This document shows positions 53,156 through 62,280 of a stretch of 64,000 nt of DNA, one piece after another. Below the pieces are notes generated by a model. It searched no databases, had not been told where the DNA came from, and saw only the letters and a program-made list of their open reading frames with translations. How positions within the stretch are numbered: the first letter of the stretch is position 1; every line of letters begins with the position of its first letter. Made by a program: the position numbers and the translations under genes. The DNA is from Paenibacillus sp. RC334 (GTDB lineage: Bacteria; Bacillota; Bacilli; Paenibacillales; Paenibacillaceae): assembly GCF_030034735.1 (NCBI RefSeq), contig NZ_CP125370.1, forward strand, positions 1,860,001 through 1,924,000. Direction: 5' to 3'.

Positions 53156-53596
53156 TTGTATTATGTCAACCGGGAGCAAATTGAGCTTCGGCTAGGGGCC
53201 GTTACCGACATTGTTGCAGGACTCCGCCGCATATCGGCCGCTTGGAACGGAGATTTGTTGCAGGGGCTGGTGCAGGAGCGCTGCCTTCATCTGGCGATTG
53301 AAACGGTGACGGACGTAGGAAGCTATATCATTGACGGATTTATTATGCGCGATGCCAGCAGCTATGAGGATATTATTGGTATCATTCATGAAGAGGGTGT
53401 ACTGGATGATACCGTGTTTAATCCGCTGCTGGAGCTGGTAGCTTTGCGGAAACCCTTGGTGCAGGAGTATTTCCATTGGGACCGGACGAGCCTTCATCCG
53501 CTTACACCTGAGCTGCCCGAGCTATTGGAGCGTTTTGCATCCAGTGTGCATGACTACTTAAATAAGGAATTGGGTCAGCAGCCCGAGGGAGTGTAA
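53156..53596 (+). CDS. YutE/DUF86 (HepT-like) protein
   Basis: A 146-residue all-helical protein like B. subtilis YutE. Conserved segments: Y-Y-V-N-R-E-Q-I-E start, L-A-I-E-T-V-T-D-V-G-S-Y-I-I-D-G-F-I near 50, and L-R-K-P-L-V-Q-E-Y near 105. In HepT toxins the last motif is R-N-x-L-V-H-x-Y and forms the RNase centre; here N is K and H is Q, so RNase activity is unlikely. No MntA/HepT antitoxin partner lies nearby. Start TTG 53156 with GGGAGGTG upstream. The next gene follows within 10 bases. Confidence 0.8.
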   Translation: MYYVNREQIELRLGAVTDIVAGLRRISAAWNGDLLQGLVQERCLHLAIETVTDVGSYIIDGFIMRDASSYEDIIGIIHEEGVLDDTVFNPLLELVALRKPLVQEYFHWDRTSLHPLTPELPELLERFASSVHDYLNKELGQQPEGV

Positions 53597-53604
53597 AGGC
53601 TAAA

Positions 53605-54253
53605 GTGACGGATAAGCATATCGTACCCGAAATGCCCACCAGGCGCATGATTATGACACTATTGAAAACCCAGGGTCCTGTGGGCGTCGGAAGCTTGGCA
53701 GCTCAATTGGGCATTACTGAAATGGGGGTGCGCAGGCATCTCAAATTGATGGATCAGGATGGTCTCATCGTCGCTACAGTAGTGCGGCAGGCGATGGGAC
53801 GTCCGACGTTTTTGTACAGTCTGAGTGAGCAGGGAAGTGAGCAGTTCCCCCCGAAATTATGATCATTTGTTGCTGGAGCTGCTGGAGGAACTGGATGAAG
53901 AGCGGGGAATGGAAGCTGTTTACTCTCTGTTTGACGGCAGAAAACGCAAAATGATGAAGCGTTACGCCCCTCAGATAGAGCGCGAGACCACGCTGGCTTC
54001 ACGTGTGGAAAAGCTTTCCGGTATTCAGAACGCTTCCGGTTATATGGCGGAGTGGCGGGAAGAAGAGGACGGGAGCTACTCTATTGTGGAATATAATTGT
54101 CCGATTTTCCAAATTGCAGGCCGTTACCGCAAGGCTTGTGAATGTGAGCAGCAAATGTTCGAGGAGCTGCTTGATGCCGAAGTTGTCCGTGAGGATTGCT
54201 TGGCGGATGGAGGACGTTGCTGCCTGTACCGTATCCGGTCCCGAAAAATGTAG
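53605..54253 (+). CDS. SufR-like HTH regulator with cysteine cluster, frameshifted
   Basis: After removing one C from the C6 run at 53847-53852, a 215-residue regulator reads from GTG 53605 to 54253. As given, the first frame stops at 53862. Residues 1-75 are a DeoR/ArsR-type winged HTH (L-A-A-Q-L-G-I-T-E-M-G-V-R-R-H-L, A-M-G-R-P-T-F-L-Y). The C-terminal part has cysteines in C-P-I-F-Q, A-C-E-C-E, E-D-C-L-A-D-G-G-R-C-C, the arrangement of an iron-sulfur sensor as in SufR-type repressors. It likely senses Fe-S status or oxidative stress; a HesB/IscA-like gene lies 3.4 kb on. Target genes are unknown. Confidence 0.78.
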
Positions 54254-54350
54254 GAACTTTCATGGCTTGTTCGCTGTGTCATGACAAGCTCTCCGTGCTT
54301 ATAATGCATTAACAGATGGGCATTCGCCCGGGCACAAGGGAGAGATGATG

Positions 54351-54674
54351 ATGAAAGAATACCACAAAAGCTTTATCCGTGGTGCGGTAGCAGGTAGCAT
54401 TGCCGGTTCGCTCGCTGCGCTGCTGTTTGCCCCCAAGTCAGGTCGTGATCTGCGTCAGGACATAAAGGATCAGGCCCGTCTTGTCAGTGATAGAGGGCAG
54501 GAACTGGCGGGGAAAATTACAGACGCCTCTATTGAGTATACCGATAAAATTAAGGATACGGCCTCAGCGGTCATTCATGAAATCGGACAATTTCGTAAAA
54601 AAAGTGAAGTTCTTCCCGAAGTCAGCATTTCATCTGCTCCTGTTCAAGAAGATACGAAAAAGGATTCTCTGTAA
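54351..54674 (+). CDS. YtxH-family membrane-anchored stress protein
   Basis: A 107-residue protein with one N-terminal membrane helix (G-A-V-A-G-S-I-A-G-S-L-A-A-L-L-F-A) followed by the hallmark P-K-S-G-R-D-L-R and a helical tail. This is the YtxH (general stress/gas-vesicle-like) family. Three in-frame ATGs stand at 54345, 54348 and 54351; AAGGGAG at 54336-54342 fits the third. Function not established. A terminator follows. Confidence 0.82.
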   Translation: MKEYHKSFIRGAVAGSIAGSLAALLFAPKSGRDLRQDIKDQARLVSDRGQELAGKITDASIEYTDKIKDTASAVIHEIGQFRKKSEVLPEVSISSAPVQEDTKKDSL

Positions 54675-54718
54675 TCAGCTCTAAATGAATATAATATAGC
54701 TGAATATGGATTCGCTTT

Positions 54719-54750
54719 GAGGCTTCTCCTGTTGGGATGAAGCCTCTTTG
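54719..54750 (+). terminator. Terminator after the YtxH gene
   Basis: GAGGCTTC (54719-54726) pairs with GAAGCCTC (54739-54746), followed by TTTG. Confidence 0.75.
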
Positions 54751-54876
54751 TTGATGGCTTTCCCTTTTTCGAGTAATATTTGGGGGTACCTTTTACTCGA
54801 ATACAACATAAGGTATGTAGCAACGGATAGCTTCCCGAGAGGGAACGACTCATACTTGAACAAAAAAGGAAGCGGT

Positions 54877-55692
54877 GTGTACGTGCAGCAAGCGATTGCA
54901 ATATTGGATTCCGGTGTAGGAGGTTTGACGGTAGTTAAAGAAGTCATGCGTCAGCTTCCACGGGAAAAAATCATTTATTTTGGAGACACTGCGCGCACCC
55001 CGTATGGACCCCGGCCATCGGAAGAGGTTAAGAAATTTACAGAGCAAATGGTTGATTTTCTGATTCAATTTGATCCGAAAGTCATTATTATTGCCTGCAA
55101 CACGGCAACAGCCGCGGCATTGGATTATATTAGCCAAAAGGTATCCATTCCGGTGATCGGAGTCATCCACCCTGGGGCACGTGCTGCAATCAGCGCAACA
55201 GCCACCGGGCATGTCGGGGTGATTGGGACTGTCGGTACGATTCGAAGCGGAGCCTATACGGCTGCGCTGAAGCAACTATCCCCCTATGTAGACGTGTTGA
55301 GTCATGCCTGCCCTGCTCTCGTTCCTTTGGTGGAACAGGGACTGTTCCGCTCAGACACAACATCAGAGGTCGTAGAGGAGTCGTTGAAGCCGATTCAAGC
55401 GTACCCGATTGATTGTTTGATTCTCGGTTGTACGCATTATCCTTTTTTGAAGGAAACGATTCAGGAAGTGATGGGCCCTAACGTGAAGCTGATTAGTTCA
55501 GCAGACGAAACGGCTCGTGAGACGAGTACGATTTTGTATAACAAGGGCAAGTTAGAGGCCGGGGATGAAACCCCTGTGCATCAGCTTTTTTGTTCCGGTG
55601 ATCCGGAAATGTTCCAGAGCATTGCCGCACAGTGGCTTGGGGAGCAAATTCGTCAAACGCCTGTTGTTTGGCAGGTTACCAATCTGGATTGA
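54877..55692 (+). CDS. murI: Glutamate racemase MurI
   Basis: A 271-residue cofactor-free racemase that makes D-glutamate for peptidoglycan. Seen: A-I-L-D-S-G-V-G-G-L-T near residue 7, G-D-T-A-R-T-P-Y-G near 35, the catalytic cysteine in A-C-N-T-A-T-A near 72 and the second in L-G-C-T-H-Y-P near 185. The frame is open farther upstream, but family alignment puts the start near GTG 54877 or GTG 54883; the AAGGAAG spacing favours 54877. It is followed by a terminator and then a peptidoglycan endopeptidase gene. Confidence 0.93.
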   Translation: MYVQQAIAILDSGVGGLTVVKEVMRQLPREKIIYFGDTARTPYGPRPSEEVKKFTEQMVDFLIQFDPKVIIIACNTATAAALDYISQKVSIPVIGVIHPGARAAISATATGHVGVIGTVGTIRSGAYTAALKQLSPYVDVLSHACPALVPLVEQGLFRSDTTSEVVEESLKPIQAYPIDCLILGCTHYPFLKETIQEVMGPNVKLISSADETARETSTILYNKGKLEAGDETPVHQLFCSGDPEMFQSIAAQWLGEQIRQTPVVWQVTNLD

Positions 55693-55696
55693 TGAG

Positions 55697-55742
55697 GCAG
55701 CCGATTTTTTTGTCATTGGACAAAAGAATCGGCTGTTTTGGT
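55697..55742 (+). terminator. Terminator after murI
   Basis: CAGCCGATT pairs with AATCGGCTG (55697-55735), then TTTTGG. Confidence 0.75.
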
Positions 55743-55809
55743 ATTCGTTACATCAAGACACGCCGCGTCTGCATAACATGCAGTAAGACAGATGGAAGGG
55801 GCGTAGAAG

Positions 55810-57066
55810 ATGAGGGAATATATCGTACAAAAAGGAGATACTTTGCACCGGGTCGCCTCGGCTTTTAAATTATCGGCAGATACATTGATGGCAGACAATC
55901 CGTGGACTGCCGCGCAACCCTATCTGATTTGTGGTCAAGTGCTGTACATTCGTCCGTCAATGGATCGTAAATACGTTATTCAGGCCGCTGAGCATGCCAG
56001 ACAGATTGCCAAGCAGTTTGGTATGGAGCTTGATGAGCTGCGGCAGGTCAATCCCGAACTTGCGGAGCATGATTTTGTGGAAGGAAAAACCATTATTATA
56101 CCTGAAAACCATCAGAATCAGATTGTACGTTTGCGTGGAGAGTATGGATACGAGGACTTGAGAGAAGATCTTGCGGCCCTGGCTCAAAGGTATCCGTTTA
56201 TTGAAGTGGGCAGCATCGGCACCAGTGTCATGGGGAAGGATATCCCCTATGTACGCATTGGACGGGGCCCGCTGAAAATTCACGTCAACGCCTCTGTACA
56301 TGCCAATGAATGGCTGACGACACCATGTTTGCTGCGTTTTGTAGAGCGATATGCGCAAGGAGTCGACAGTACGAATGGAAATAAAGGTGGGGAGCATCAT
56401 GATGAGCGTGAGGATCAAGGCGAGGCTCCTCTATGGATATATGGAGTTTCTCCACAAACCTGGCTATACCGCACTTCTTTATGGGTAGTGCCCATGGTCA
56501 ATCCAGATGGGGTGGAACTGGTTCAACAAGGTGTCCTTCCGTCTCATCCCCTGTACCATGACTTAAGAAAGTGGAATGAAGGCCGTGCTGATTATCGTGG
56601 ATGGAAGGCTAACATTCGCGGTGTGGACCTTAACGATCAGTTTCCGGCGTATTGGGAGGAAGAGGTACGTAGACGCGGTAAAACAAGCCCGTCCAGAAGG
56701 GATTATGCGGGTCCTGCGCCTTTGTCTGAGCCGGAGGCTAAAGCGCTTGTCGATCTGACGGAGCGGGAACAGTTTGATATGGTGTTGTCCATACACAGTC
56801 AGGGACAGGAAATCTATTGGAATTACCGGGATTTGGAGCCAAAGGAGAGTCGGGATTGGGCATCACGGCTGGCGGCTGCAACAGGATACCGGGCGGTAAA
56901 GCTGGGGGGCAGTGATGCGGGATATAAGGACTGGTTTATACAGCGGTTTGGAAAACCGGGTTTTACCGTTGAAGTCGGGCTGGGTGTAAATCCGCTGCCT
57001 ATGCGTGATTATGACGATATTGCGGCAGAGGTGGGCATGTTAATGGCAACGGTGCTTTCATGGTAA
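55810..57066 (+). CDS. LysM-M14 peptidase (gamma-D-glutamyl-diamino acid endopeptidase I-like)
   Basis: A 418-residue enzyme. Two LysM domains are seen at residues ~2-48 (Y-I-V-Q-K-G-D-T-L) and ~54-98 (Y-V-I-Q-A-A-E-H-A). The rest is a zinc carboxypeptidase (M14) domain: zinc ligands in H-A-N-E-W near residue 162 and I-H-S-Q near 325, and the catalytic glutamate in F-T-V-E-V-G near 390. This is the ENP1/YqgT type that cuts the gamma-D-Glu-diaminopimelate bond in muropeptides, linked to spore and wall recycling. No signal peptide is visible, so it may act inside the cell or forespore. Start ATG 55810 has GGAAGGGG upstream. Confidence 0.9.
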   Translation: MREYIVQKGDTLHRVASAFKLSADTLMADNPWTAAQPYLICGQVLYIRPSMDRKYVIQAAEHARQIAKQFGMELDELRQVNPELAEHDFVEGKTIIIPENHQNQIVRLRGEYGYEDLREDLAALAQRYPFIEVGSIGTSVMGKDIPYVRIGRGPLKIHVNASVHANEWLTTPCLLRFVERYAQGVDSTNGNKGGEHHDEREDQGEAPLWIYGVSPQTWLYRTSLWVVPMVNPDGVELVQQGVLPSHPLYHDLRKWNEGRADYRGWKANIRGVDLNDQFPAYWEEEVRRRGKTSPSRRDYAGPAPLSEPEAKALVDLTEREQFDMVLSIHSQGQEIYWNYRDLEPKESRDWASRLAAATGYRAVKLGGSDAGYKDWFIQRFGKPGFTVEVGLGVNPLPMRDYDDIAAEVGMLMATVLSW

Positions 57067-57199
57067 AGGGGTTAGCCTGAAACTCCATGGTTTATCAGCA
57101 CGTATTAGGAGGAGCACGTGTTTTTACAAGTGTTCCTCTTACATGTCCCTTCAATGGGGGATATATACTTAGGAGCATTGGAAATGGAGTGAACAACCT

Positions 57200-57466
57200 A
57201 TGAAGTGGAAAAGATTACTGTCTCTCCGTCAATGGTCACATGTGTTTCGTCGCATGCCCCGGTTTATTACTTCGTCGAAGATTCCATTGGGTGAAAAGTT
57301 GCTGTTTGCCGTCCCTGTATTGCTCTATTGGGTGTTGCCAGATGTCATGCCATTTATGCCCATTGACGACATTGGGGTGACGCTGCTGCTGATGAACTGG
57401 TTTGTGACCCGCGCTGAACGTAAATATCCCGATGTGCTTGAGAAGCAGCACGTACGTGTCCAGTAG
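57200..57466 (+). CDS. DUF1232 small membrane protein
   Basis: An 88-residue protein. Residues ~34-60 show the DUF1232 pattern: L-L-Y-W-V-L-P-D-V-M-P-F-M-P-I-D-D-I-G, a membrane-associated helical hairpin ending D-D-I-G. Function unknown. AATGGAGTG lies upstream of ATG 57200. It stands between the endopeptidase and HesB-like genes. Confidence 0.75.
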   Translation: MKWKRLLSLRQWSHVFRRMPRFITSSKIPLGEKLLFAVPVLLYWVLPDVMPFMPIDDIGVTLLLMNWFVTRAERKYPDVLEKQHVRVQ

Positions 57467-57649
57467 GAATAAAAGCTTATGAATTTCGTGATTGCGATTT
57501 TTCGCCATTTTCTTTACAATAGGAATATTGCCTTTCTAGTATAGAGGCTATTTTGTAGTTGTTGAATTTACCTGTTAAATTGTGTGGCACGGATATTCAT
57601 ACTCCGATGGACCACACTTCATTTGATTAATATGAAGGAGATGAAGTTG

Positions 57650-57952
57650 ATGAATTGCAAAATTACTCGCAACGCAGCTAAAGTATTAAAGCTTGAATTG
57701 GATAAAGAAGAAAACCAAGGGAAGAGCCTGCGCGTTGTCATTACTCATTCCCATGGAGACCATGCTCATTACGGGCTGGATTTGGACACGCCTAAAGAAA
57801 CAGATACCGTCGTATCTACAGATAAAGGCATTGATGTTATTTTGGAAAACGGCCAGCCGCTGCTGGATGGTGTAAAAATTGATTACTTATACTTCCCCGA
57901 AGAAGGATTTGTCATTACTAACCCTTCCCAAGGTAATCACGGCGACCACTAA
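57650..57952 (+). CDS. HesB/IscA-family iron-sulfur accessory protein
   Basis: A 100-residue protein of the HesB/IscA fold: I-T-R-N-A-A-K-V-L near residue 4, then S-L-R-V-V-I-T near 25, D-L-D-T-P-K and G-V-K-I-D-Y near 80. The usual A-type C-x-C at the end is replaced by G-N-H-G-D-H, so it is a divergent member that may not carry a cluster in the usual way. ATG 57650 with GAAGGAG upstream. The YuzB-like gene follows after 23 bases, suggesting a two-gene unit. Confidence 0.78.
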   Translation: MNCKITRNAAKVLKLELDKEENQGKSLRVVITHSHGDHAHYGLDLDTPKETDTVVSTDKGIDVILENGQPLLDGVKIDYLYFPEEGFVITNPSQGNHGDH

Positions 57953-57975
57953 GCCGGAGCACGGAGGGATGACAG

Positions 57976-58197
57976 ATGGCCAATGATATTCGCGTATGTG
58001 ATGAATGCAATCATATTCGCTTGAAAACGATCCTGCCCAAGCTGCAAAAGATGGCACCGGATGCGGAGATCAAAATCGGTTGCAAATCGTATTGCGGTCC
58101 TTGTGGAAAGCGGGCGTTTGTATATGTGAACGGACGTTATATAAGTGCAGCTACAGAGGATGAAGTATTGGAGAAGGCTGCGCGTTTTATAAAATAA
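57976..58197 (+). CDS. YuzB-family (DUF1450) protein
   Basis: A 73-residue protein with the family cysteine pattern C-D-E-C-N-H near residue 8 and G-C-K-S-Y-C-G-P-C-G-K near 35, which resembles a thioredoxin-like ferredoxin or metal-binding fold. Found next to NifU/IscA-type genes in many bacilli; here it follows a HesB-like gene. A role in Fe-S or redox handling is inferred from this context. Confidence 0.82.
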   Translation: MANDIRVCDECNHIRLKTILPKLQKMAPDAEIKIGCKSYCGPCGKRAFVYVNGRYISAATEDEVLEKAARFIK

Positions 58198-58290
58198 TTC
58201 CAGTACGCAGCATTCACAGCTTTGTATAGTTCCCCTTCTTCTGATCCATGCTAATGGATGCAGACCACTGCCCAGAAGGAGGAGTGACTC

Positions 58291-58560
58291 ATGGCCCAAT
58301 ATGATTCCAATCTCGACAATCACAGTGTCGAGGCCCAAACGCAAAACTCGGTGGACAAGCTTCACCATGCCGTTTCTCAGGCACTGTCACATCCGGCTGA
58401 GCAACTGATTGAGCAGGCGGAGCAGTCCCGTACTCATGCGGAGCATGCCTTAGAGCAGGCGAAGGACAGCCTTGGCGACGATGCGGTAGAGGTTGCCGAG
58501 GAAATGCTTGGTGAAGAGACACAACGGCTGGAGCAAGCCAAAAAAGCATTGCGCCCATAA
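58291..58560 (+). CDS. Small helical hypothetical protein
   Basis: An 89-residue acidic, glutamine- and alanine-rich protein, likely a long coiled coil (repeated A-E-Q, E-Q-A, L-E-Q-A-K). No membrane helix or signal peptide. AAGGAGGAG precedes ATG 58291. I do not recognise a family. A strong terminator follows. Confidence 0.6.
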   Translation: MAQYDSNLDNHSVEAQTQNSVDKLHHAVSQALSHPAEQLIEQAEQSRTHAEHALEQAKDSLGDDAVEVAEEMLGEETQRLEQAKKALRP

Positions 58561-58605
58561 GCATTCGTAAATGCAAATGAGCGCGGTTTACTAGCTCAAG
58601 AATAC

Positions 58606-58650
58606 AAAAAGCCCGATCATCAGCATATTGCTGCTCGATCGGGCTTTTCT
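58606..58650. terminator. Bidirectional terminator between the helical protein gene and ltaS
   Basis: AAAAAGCCCGATC (58606-58618) pairs with GATCGGGCTTTT (58637-58648), inner AGCA/TGCT pairing. Serves converging genes. Confidence 0.85.
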
Positions 58651-58713
58651 TGTTGGTATTATCTTTCCGGGAATCTGGGAAGAGTGCTGTGTAAGCAACC
58701 TTCCTCAGAAAAT

Positions 58714-60723
58714 TTAATTGGATGTCGAAGGAGTCGCAGTGACTTCTTTGATTTCCGGTTCCCATTGGCGAATGAGATCATATGTGATCACCTGATCGGA
58801 AATGTTCAACCGATTGAGAGCTTCAGTATACCCCGGTCCGCAGGCGTTCACATCCGTAGGCTGGCCTGTGGTGAGGTTGTAACAAGTTCCTTTGGAGAAC
58901 GTGCCATCCTCAGATGGAATGTAGTACACACGACCATCAGTGAAAGCGCCACTGCGCAGCACGACCATACGAGGCTTTTCGCTGAACAGATCATTACCCA
59001 TAAAGTAATACGGTTTCGTTGAAATGCCAAGCAGATGCATCACCGAAGGTGTCAGATCAAGCTGTCCTGCCGGTTCAGTGTAAGTTCCCGCGCGGCTTCC
59101 ACCGGGAAGATGCACTAGCAGTGGCACCTGGTTCATGATTTTTTGCATGTCGAGATCTGTGAGTGGTTTACCCAGAAATTTCTCATACAGTGCCTTATCT
59201 TTAATAGAATTGTCGTGATCCCCGTAGAACATGAGGATCGTATTATCCCACAATCCGTCTTTCTTCATCTGATCGACCAGCTCGCCTAGTGCTTCGTCCA
59301 CATAATGGACGGATTTCAGATAGTCTCCGAACATGGTCCCTTCAAACTCACCAACGTCCAGATCCACGGCGTCTGGTGGCAGATTGTACGGGTGGTGGCT
59401 CGAAATTCCGACCATATAGGCGTAGAACGGCTGTTTTACTTCAGTGGTGAGATCATTGAGCGTTTGACGGAAGAAGGATTTGTCTCCCAGTGACCAGCCG
59501 AGTGGCTCATCTATCTCAAAATCCTTTTTACTGTAGAACTTGTCATAGTTCATTGCCTTATACATTGTATAGCGATTCCAGAAGCTGCTGTCGTATACGT
59601 GAAATGCATTAGGGCTGTAGCCAGTATCTTTTAGAATAGAAGGCAACGTATCGAATTTATGGTCCGCATAACGGATGAATACCGAGCCTGTAGGGAGCGG
59701 ATGCAGAGAAGCATGTGTAGAGAAATCCGCGTCCGAAGTACGGCCCTGCGCAGTCTGGTGATAATAATTGTTAAAATACATGCTTTCCTTCGTCAGCTTG
59801 TCAAAGTTAGGCGTAATGGCCTGACCGTTGATTTTTTTGCCGATGAAAAAGTTCATATACGCTTCAGCTTGAATGACCATCACATTTTTGCCTTTATACT
59901 TGCCGGATAGGTCATTTTTCACTTGGAGCAGCTTTTGATGCTGATTAAACCATTCCTTATCCTTATCGGACTCCGCCTGAGCCAGCGTAGGCTGGGATCC
60001 CAGATGATCCTGACTATAGCGGTAAATGTCGTACCCGTGAAATCCGATCAGCCCGGTTACATTGTACAGGGCCATCGACCACCAGTTACCGACGAATATG
60101 CCGGTTGCCCACGTGGACGTATAATATTTAATCGGTCCAAAGGTAAAAATGTAGCCGATCAGGAAGGCCAGCGCTCCTTTGGAGAAGCGAAGCAAAAAGC
60201 TTTTGGTGAATGAGCGGCGGGACGTTTTGAAGTAAGGATCACTTGTTACATACCGACGCCGTAAGGAAGCCATGAACATCACATACGGAATGAACAGTAT
60301 CCAGTCTGCAAAAAAGAAAAGATCCCACCAGTACATCAGAGATGCGATACTTCCACCCAAGGAATCAACTTGTCCAGCTTGAAGCAAGACGGGGATCGTA
60401 ATGAAATCCTGAAAATACCGATAATAAACCATGTCAGAATAAATGAGAGCGGTAAGCAAAATATCGAGCACTACAAGAGCGACCAAACGTCCGCGCCTTG
60501 ACAGCCATAGGGTCCAAAAACTCACAAGCAGGAGCGAACCGATAGCGATGACATAATCCAGCGGATTCATGTCAATATTTTGGGCATGCAGGTTATGGTG
60601 GATCAGAACGAGCTTGCCAATCATAAGTACAAAAAACAGACCAAACCCAAAATATCGGGACAGCAGCATTCTGCTGAACATGTTTCCAGTGCGATTTGCA
60701 CCGGCCGTGCGAATAACCAACAC
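58714..60723 (-). CDS. ltaS: LtaS-type lipoteichoic acid synthase / phosphoglycerol transferase
   Basis: A 669-residue membrane enzyme. About five membrane helices occupy residues ~15-200, then an extracellular sulfatase-fold domain follows. Seen: V-M-V-I-Q-A-E-A-Y near residue 280 (metal Glu), the catalytic threonine in Q-G-R-T-S-D near 327, S-S-H-H-P near 440 and F-Y-G-D-H-D-N near 500. It polymerises glycerol phosphate from phosphatidylglycerol onto a lipid anchor. Start GTG 60723 is preceded by AAGGGGG on the minus strand; ATG 60681 is an alternative. No partner gene is adjacent. Confidence 0.9.
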   Translation of the reverse strand: MLVIRTAGANRTGNMFSRMLLSRYFGFGLFFVLMIGKLVLIHHNLHAQNIDMNPLDYVIAIGSLLLVSFWTLWLSRRGRLVALVVLDILLTALIYSDMVYYRYFQDFITIPVLLQAGQVDSLGGSIASLMYWWDLFFFADWILFIPYVMFMASLRRRYVTSDPYFKTSRRSFTKSFLLRFSKGALAFLIGYIFTFGPIKYYTSTWATGIFVGNWWSMALYNVTGLIGFHGYDIYRYSQDHLGSQPTLAQAESDKDKEWFNQHQKLLQVKNDLSGKYKGKNVMVIQAEAYMNFFIGKKINGQAITPNFDKLTKESMYFNNYYHQTAQGRTSDADFSTHASLHPLPTGSVFIRYADHKFDTLPSILKDTGYSPNAFHVYDSSFWNRYTMYKAMNYDKFYSKKDFEIDEPLGWSLGDKSFFRQTLNDLTTEVKQPFYAYMVGISSHHPYNLPPDAVDLDVGEFEGTMFGDYLKSVHYVDEALGELVDQMKKDGLWDNTILMFYGDHDNSIKDKALYEKFLGKPLTDLDMQKIMNQVPLLVHLPGGSRAGTYTEPAGQLDLTPSVMHLLGISTKPYYFMGNDLFSEKPRMVVLRSGAFTDGRVYYIPSEDGTFSKGTCYNLTTGQPTDVNACGPGYTEALNRLNISDQVITYDLIRQWEPEIKEVTATPSTSN

Positions 60724-60904
60724 TTTACCCCCTTCGGCATAAATGTTCGGCTAGTATAAACTACATATTAACGTAATGTTAAAACCGAAATCGCCTTTAA
60801 TTATTATAGCGCTCATCCCGCGCATTTCAATGATTAAGTAAAGAAAATACAGCATTTTCCTTCCAGTACAGCAGGGGAAAGCCACATTTTTATCCTATGA
60901 ACAG

Positions 60905-60950
60905 CACAAATCAGGCCAGGAGGCGAACGGATGGTTCGCTTCCTGGCCTG
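60905..60950 (-). terminator. Terminator after the RNA methyltransferase gene
   Basis: CAGGCCAGGAGGCGAAC (60912-60928) pairs with GTTCGCTTCCTGGCCTG (60934-60950). On the minus strand it lies just past the stop and is followed by ATTTGT. Confidence 0.7.
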
Positions 60951-60962
60951 GGCATCATCTAT

Positions 60963-62123
60963 TTAAGACTGCAACGGCGGAGTATCTTTGCGGCGCGGCG
61001 GTAGAGGGCCCAGATACTGATAGTATTGGCATTCGATCCGGCCATTAAACAGCTTGCGTCTCTTATCGGCTTTACGGCCCCAATAGTGCTCGAATTGCTT
61101 GGTGGAGCTGATAGCAAAGAAGGACCATGTCTTCATTTCCGCTGCCGTGCGTGCGAGTGAACGGATCAGCTTTTCCACCTCGGATTGCTCGCTCAATCTC
61201 TCACCATAGGGTGGATTGGTAATCATCACACCATATTGGCCTTCAAGTCTGACTTTCGTTACAGGCATTACCTTTAGGGAGATATCTTTAGCGAAGCCTG
61301 CCGACTTTACAGCTGCCTCTGCGACTTCGATGGCACCCGGGTCAATATCGCTGCCTGCAATCTCGAAAGGAATGTCATCGCGGGTCAAATCCATCGCTTC
61401 GTCACGAGCTTGATCCCAAAGCTCGCGACCAATGACAGGCCAGTCCTCCGAGTTAAAGGTACGTCTCAATCCCGGGGCAATATTCCATGCCTGCATTGCT
61501 GCTTCTACCAGCAGAGTACCGGAACCGCAGCACGGGTCATAGAATGGTCGATCCGGGGTCCAGCGGCTAAGCTGAATAAGAGCCGAAGCCATCGTCTCTT
61601 TGAGCGGTGCCTCCGTTACGAGCTTGCGGTAGCCGCGCTTGTGCAGCCCCGGACCCGTCGTATCGAGCGTTAGCAATGCACGGTCATTTAAGAGAATGAC
61701 CTCTATAACATAACGAGGGCCGTTCTCCTCAAACCAATCCGTGTGATAGGTTTCCTTGAGCTTTTCCACAATCGCCTTCTTGACGATTCCCTGACTGGCT
61801 GGTACGCTACTAAGCTGTGATTTGTGCGAACGTCCCTCTACAGGAAATTCACCATCCAAAGGAATCCAATCCTGCCATGGCAAAGCTTTGGTGCCCTCAA
61901 ACAGCTCATCGAAGGTGGTTGCGGCAAATTCACCCATTTTAATAAGAACGCGGTCTGATGTGCGCAGCCACAGGTTACACCGGCATATATCCATATAATC
62001 ACCGGAAAAAACGACGCGGCCATTCTCGACGGTCAGGTCCTCATATCCGAGTTCTCTGAGCTCCCGAGCCACGACGGCTTCAAGTCCCATCGGCGCAGTT
62101 GCAATTAGTTGCAGTTGAGTCAT
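60963..62123 (-). CDS. THUMP-domain 23S rRNA (guanine-N2)-methyltransferase-like protein (YpsC/RlmL type)
   Basis: A 386-residue RNA methyltransferase. Residues ~1-165 hold the THUMP RNA-binding domain (A-T-A-P-M-G-L-E start, F-D-E-L-F-E-G near 70). Residues ~165-370 are the Rossmann methyltransferase: the F-Y-D-P-C-C-G-S-G-T SAM motif near 195, I-A-G-S-D-I-D near 255 and the catalytic N-P-P-Y-G-E-R motif near 305, which marks base-amine methylation. It probably methylates a guanine N2 in 23S rRNA. No clear -35/-10 pair was found upstream. The Start ATG 62123. Confidence 0.92.
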   Translation of the reverse strand: MTQLQLIATAPMGLEAVVARELRELGYEDLTVENGRVVFSGDYMDICRCNLWLRTSDRVLIKMGEFAATTFDELFEGTKALPWQDWIPLDGEFPVEGRSHKSQLSSVPASQGIVKKAIVEKLKETYHTDWFEENGPRYVIEVILLNDRALLTLDTTGPGLHKRGYRKLVTEAPLKETMASALIQLSRWTPDRPFYDPCCGSGTLLVEAAMQAWNIAPGLRRTFNSEDWPVIGRELWDQARDEAMDLTRDDIPFEIAGSDIDPGAIEVAEAAVKSAGFAKDISLKVMPVTKVRLEGQYGVMITNPPYGERLSEQSEVEKLIRSLARTAAEMKTWSFFAISSTKQFEHYWGRKADKRRKLFNGRIECQYYQYLGPLPPRRKDTPPLQS

Positions 62124-62280
62124 TAAACGTATTCACTCCGTCCCCATAATCATATAAGCTTGTTTCAATCCCTATAGTATAGGTCATTGTACACGAAGAG
62201 ACAAATAATTAAGGCAAATAATTTACGAAGGACATCGCTTTCAACCTGCGTTATGATAAAGCGAGAAGGAGAGATGAAAC

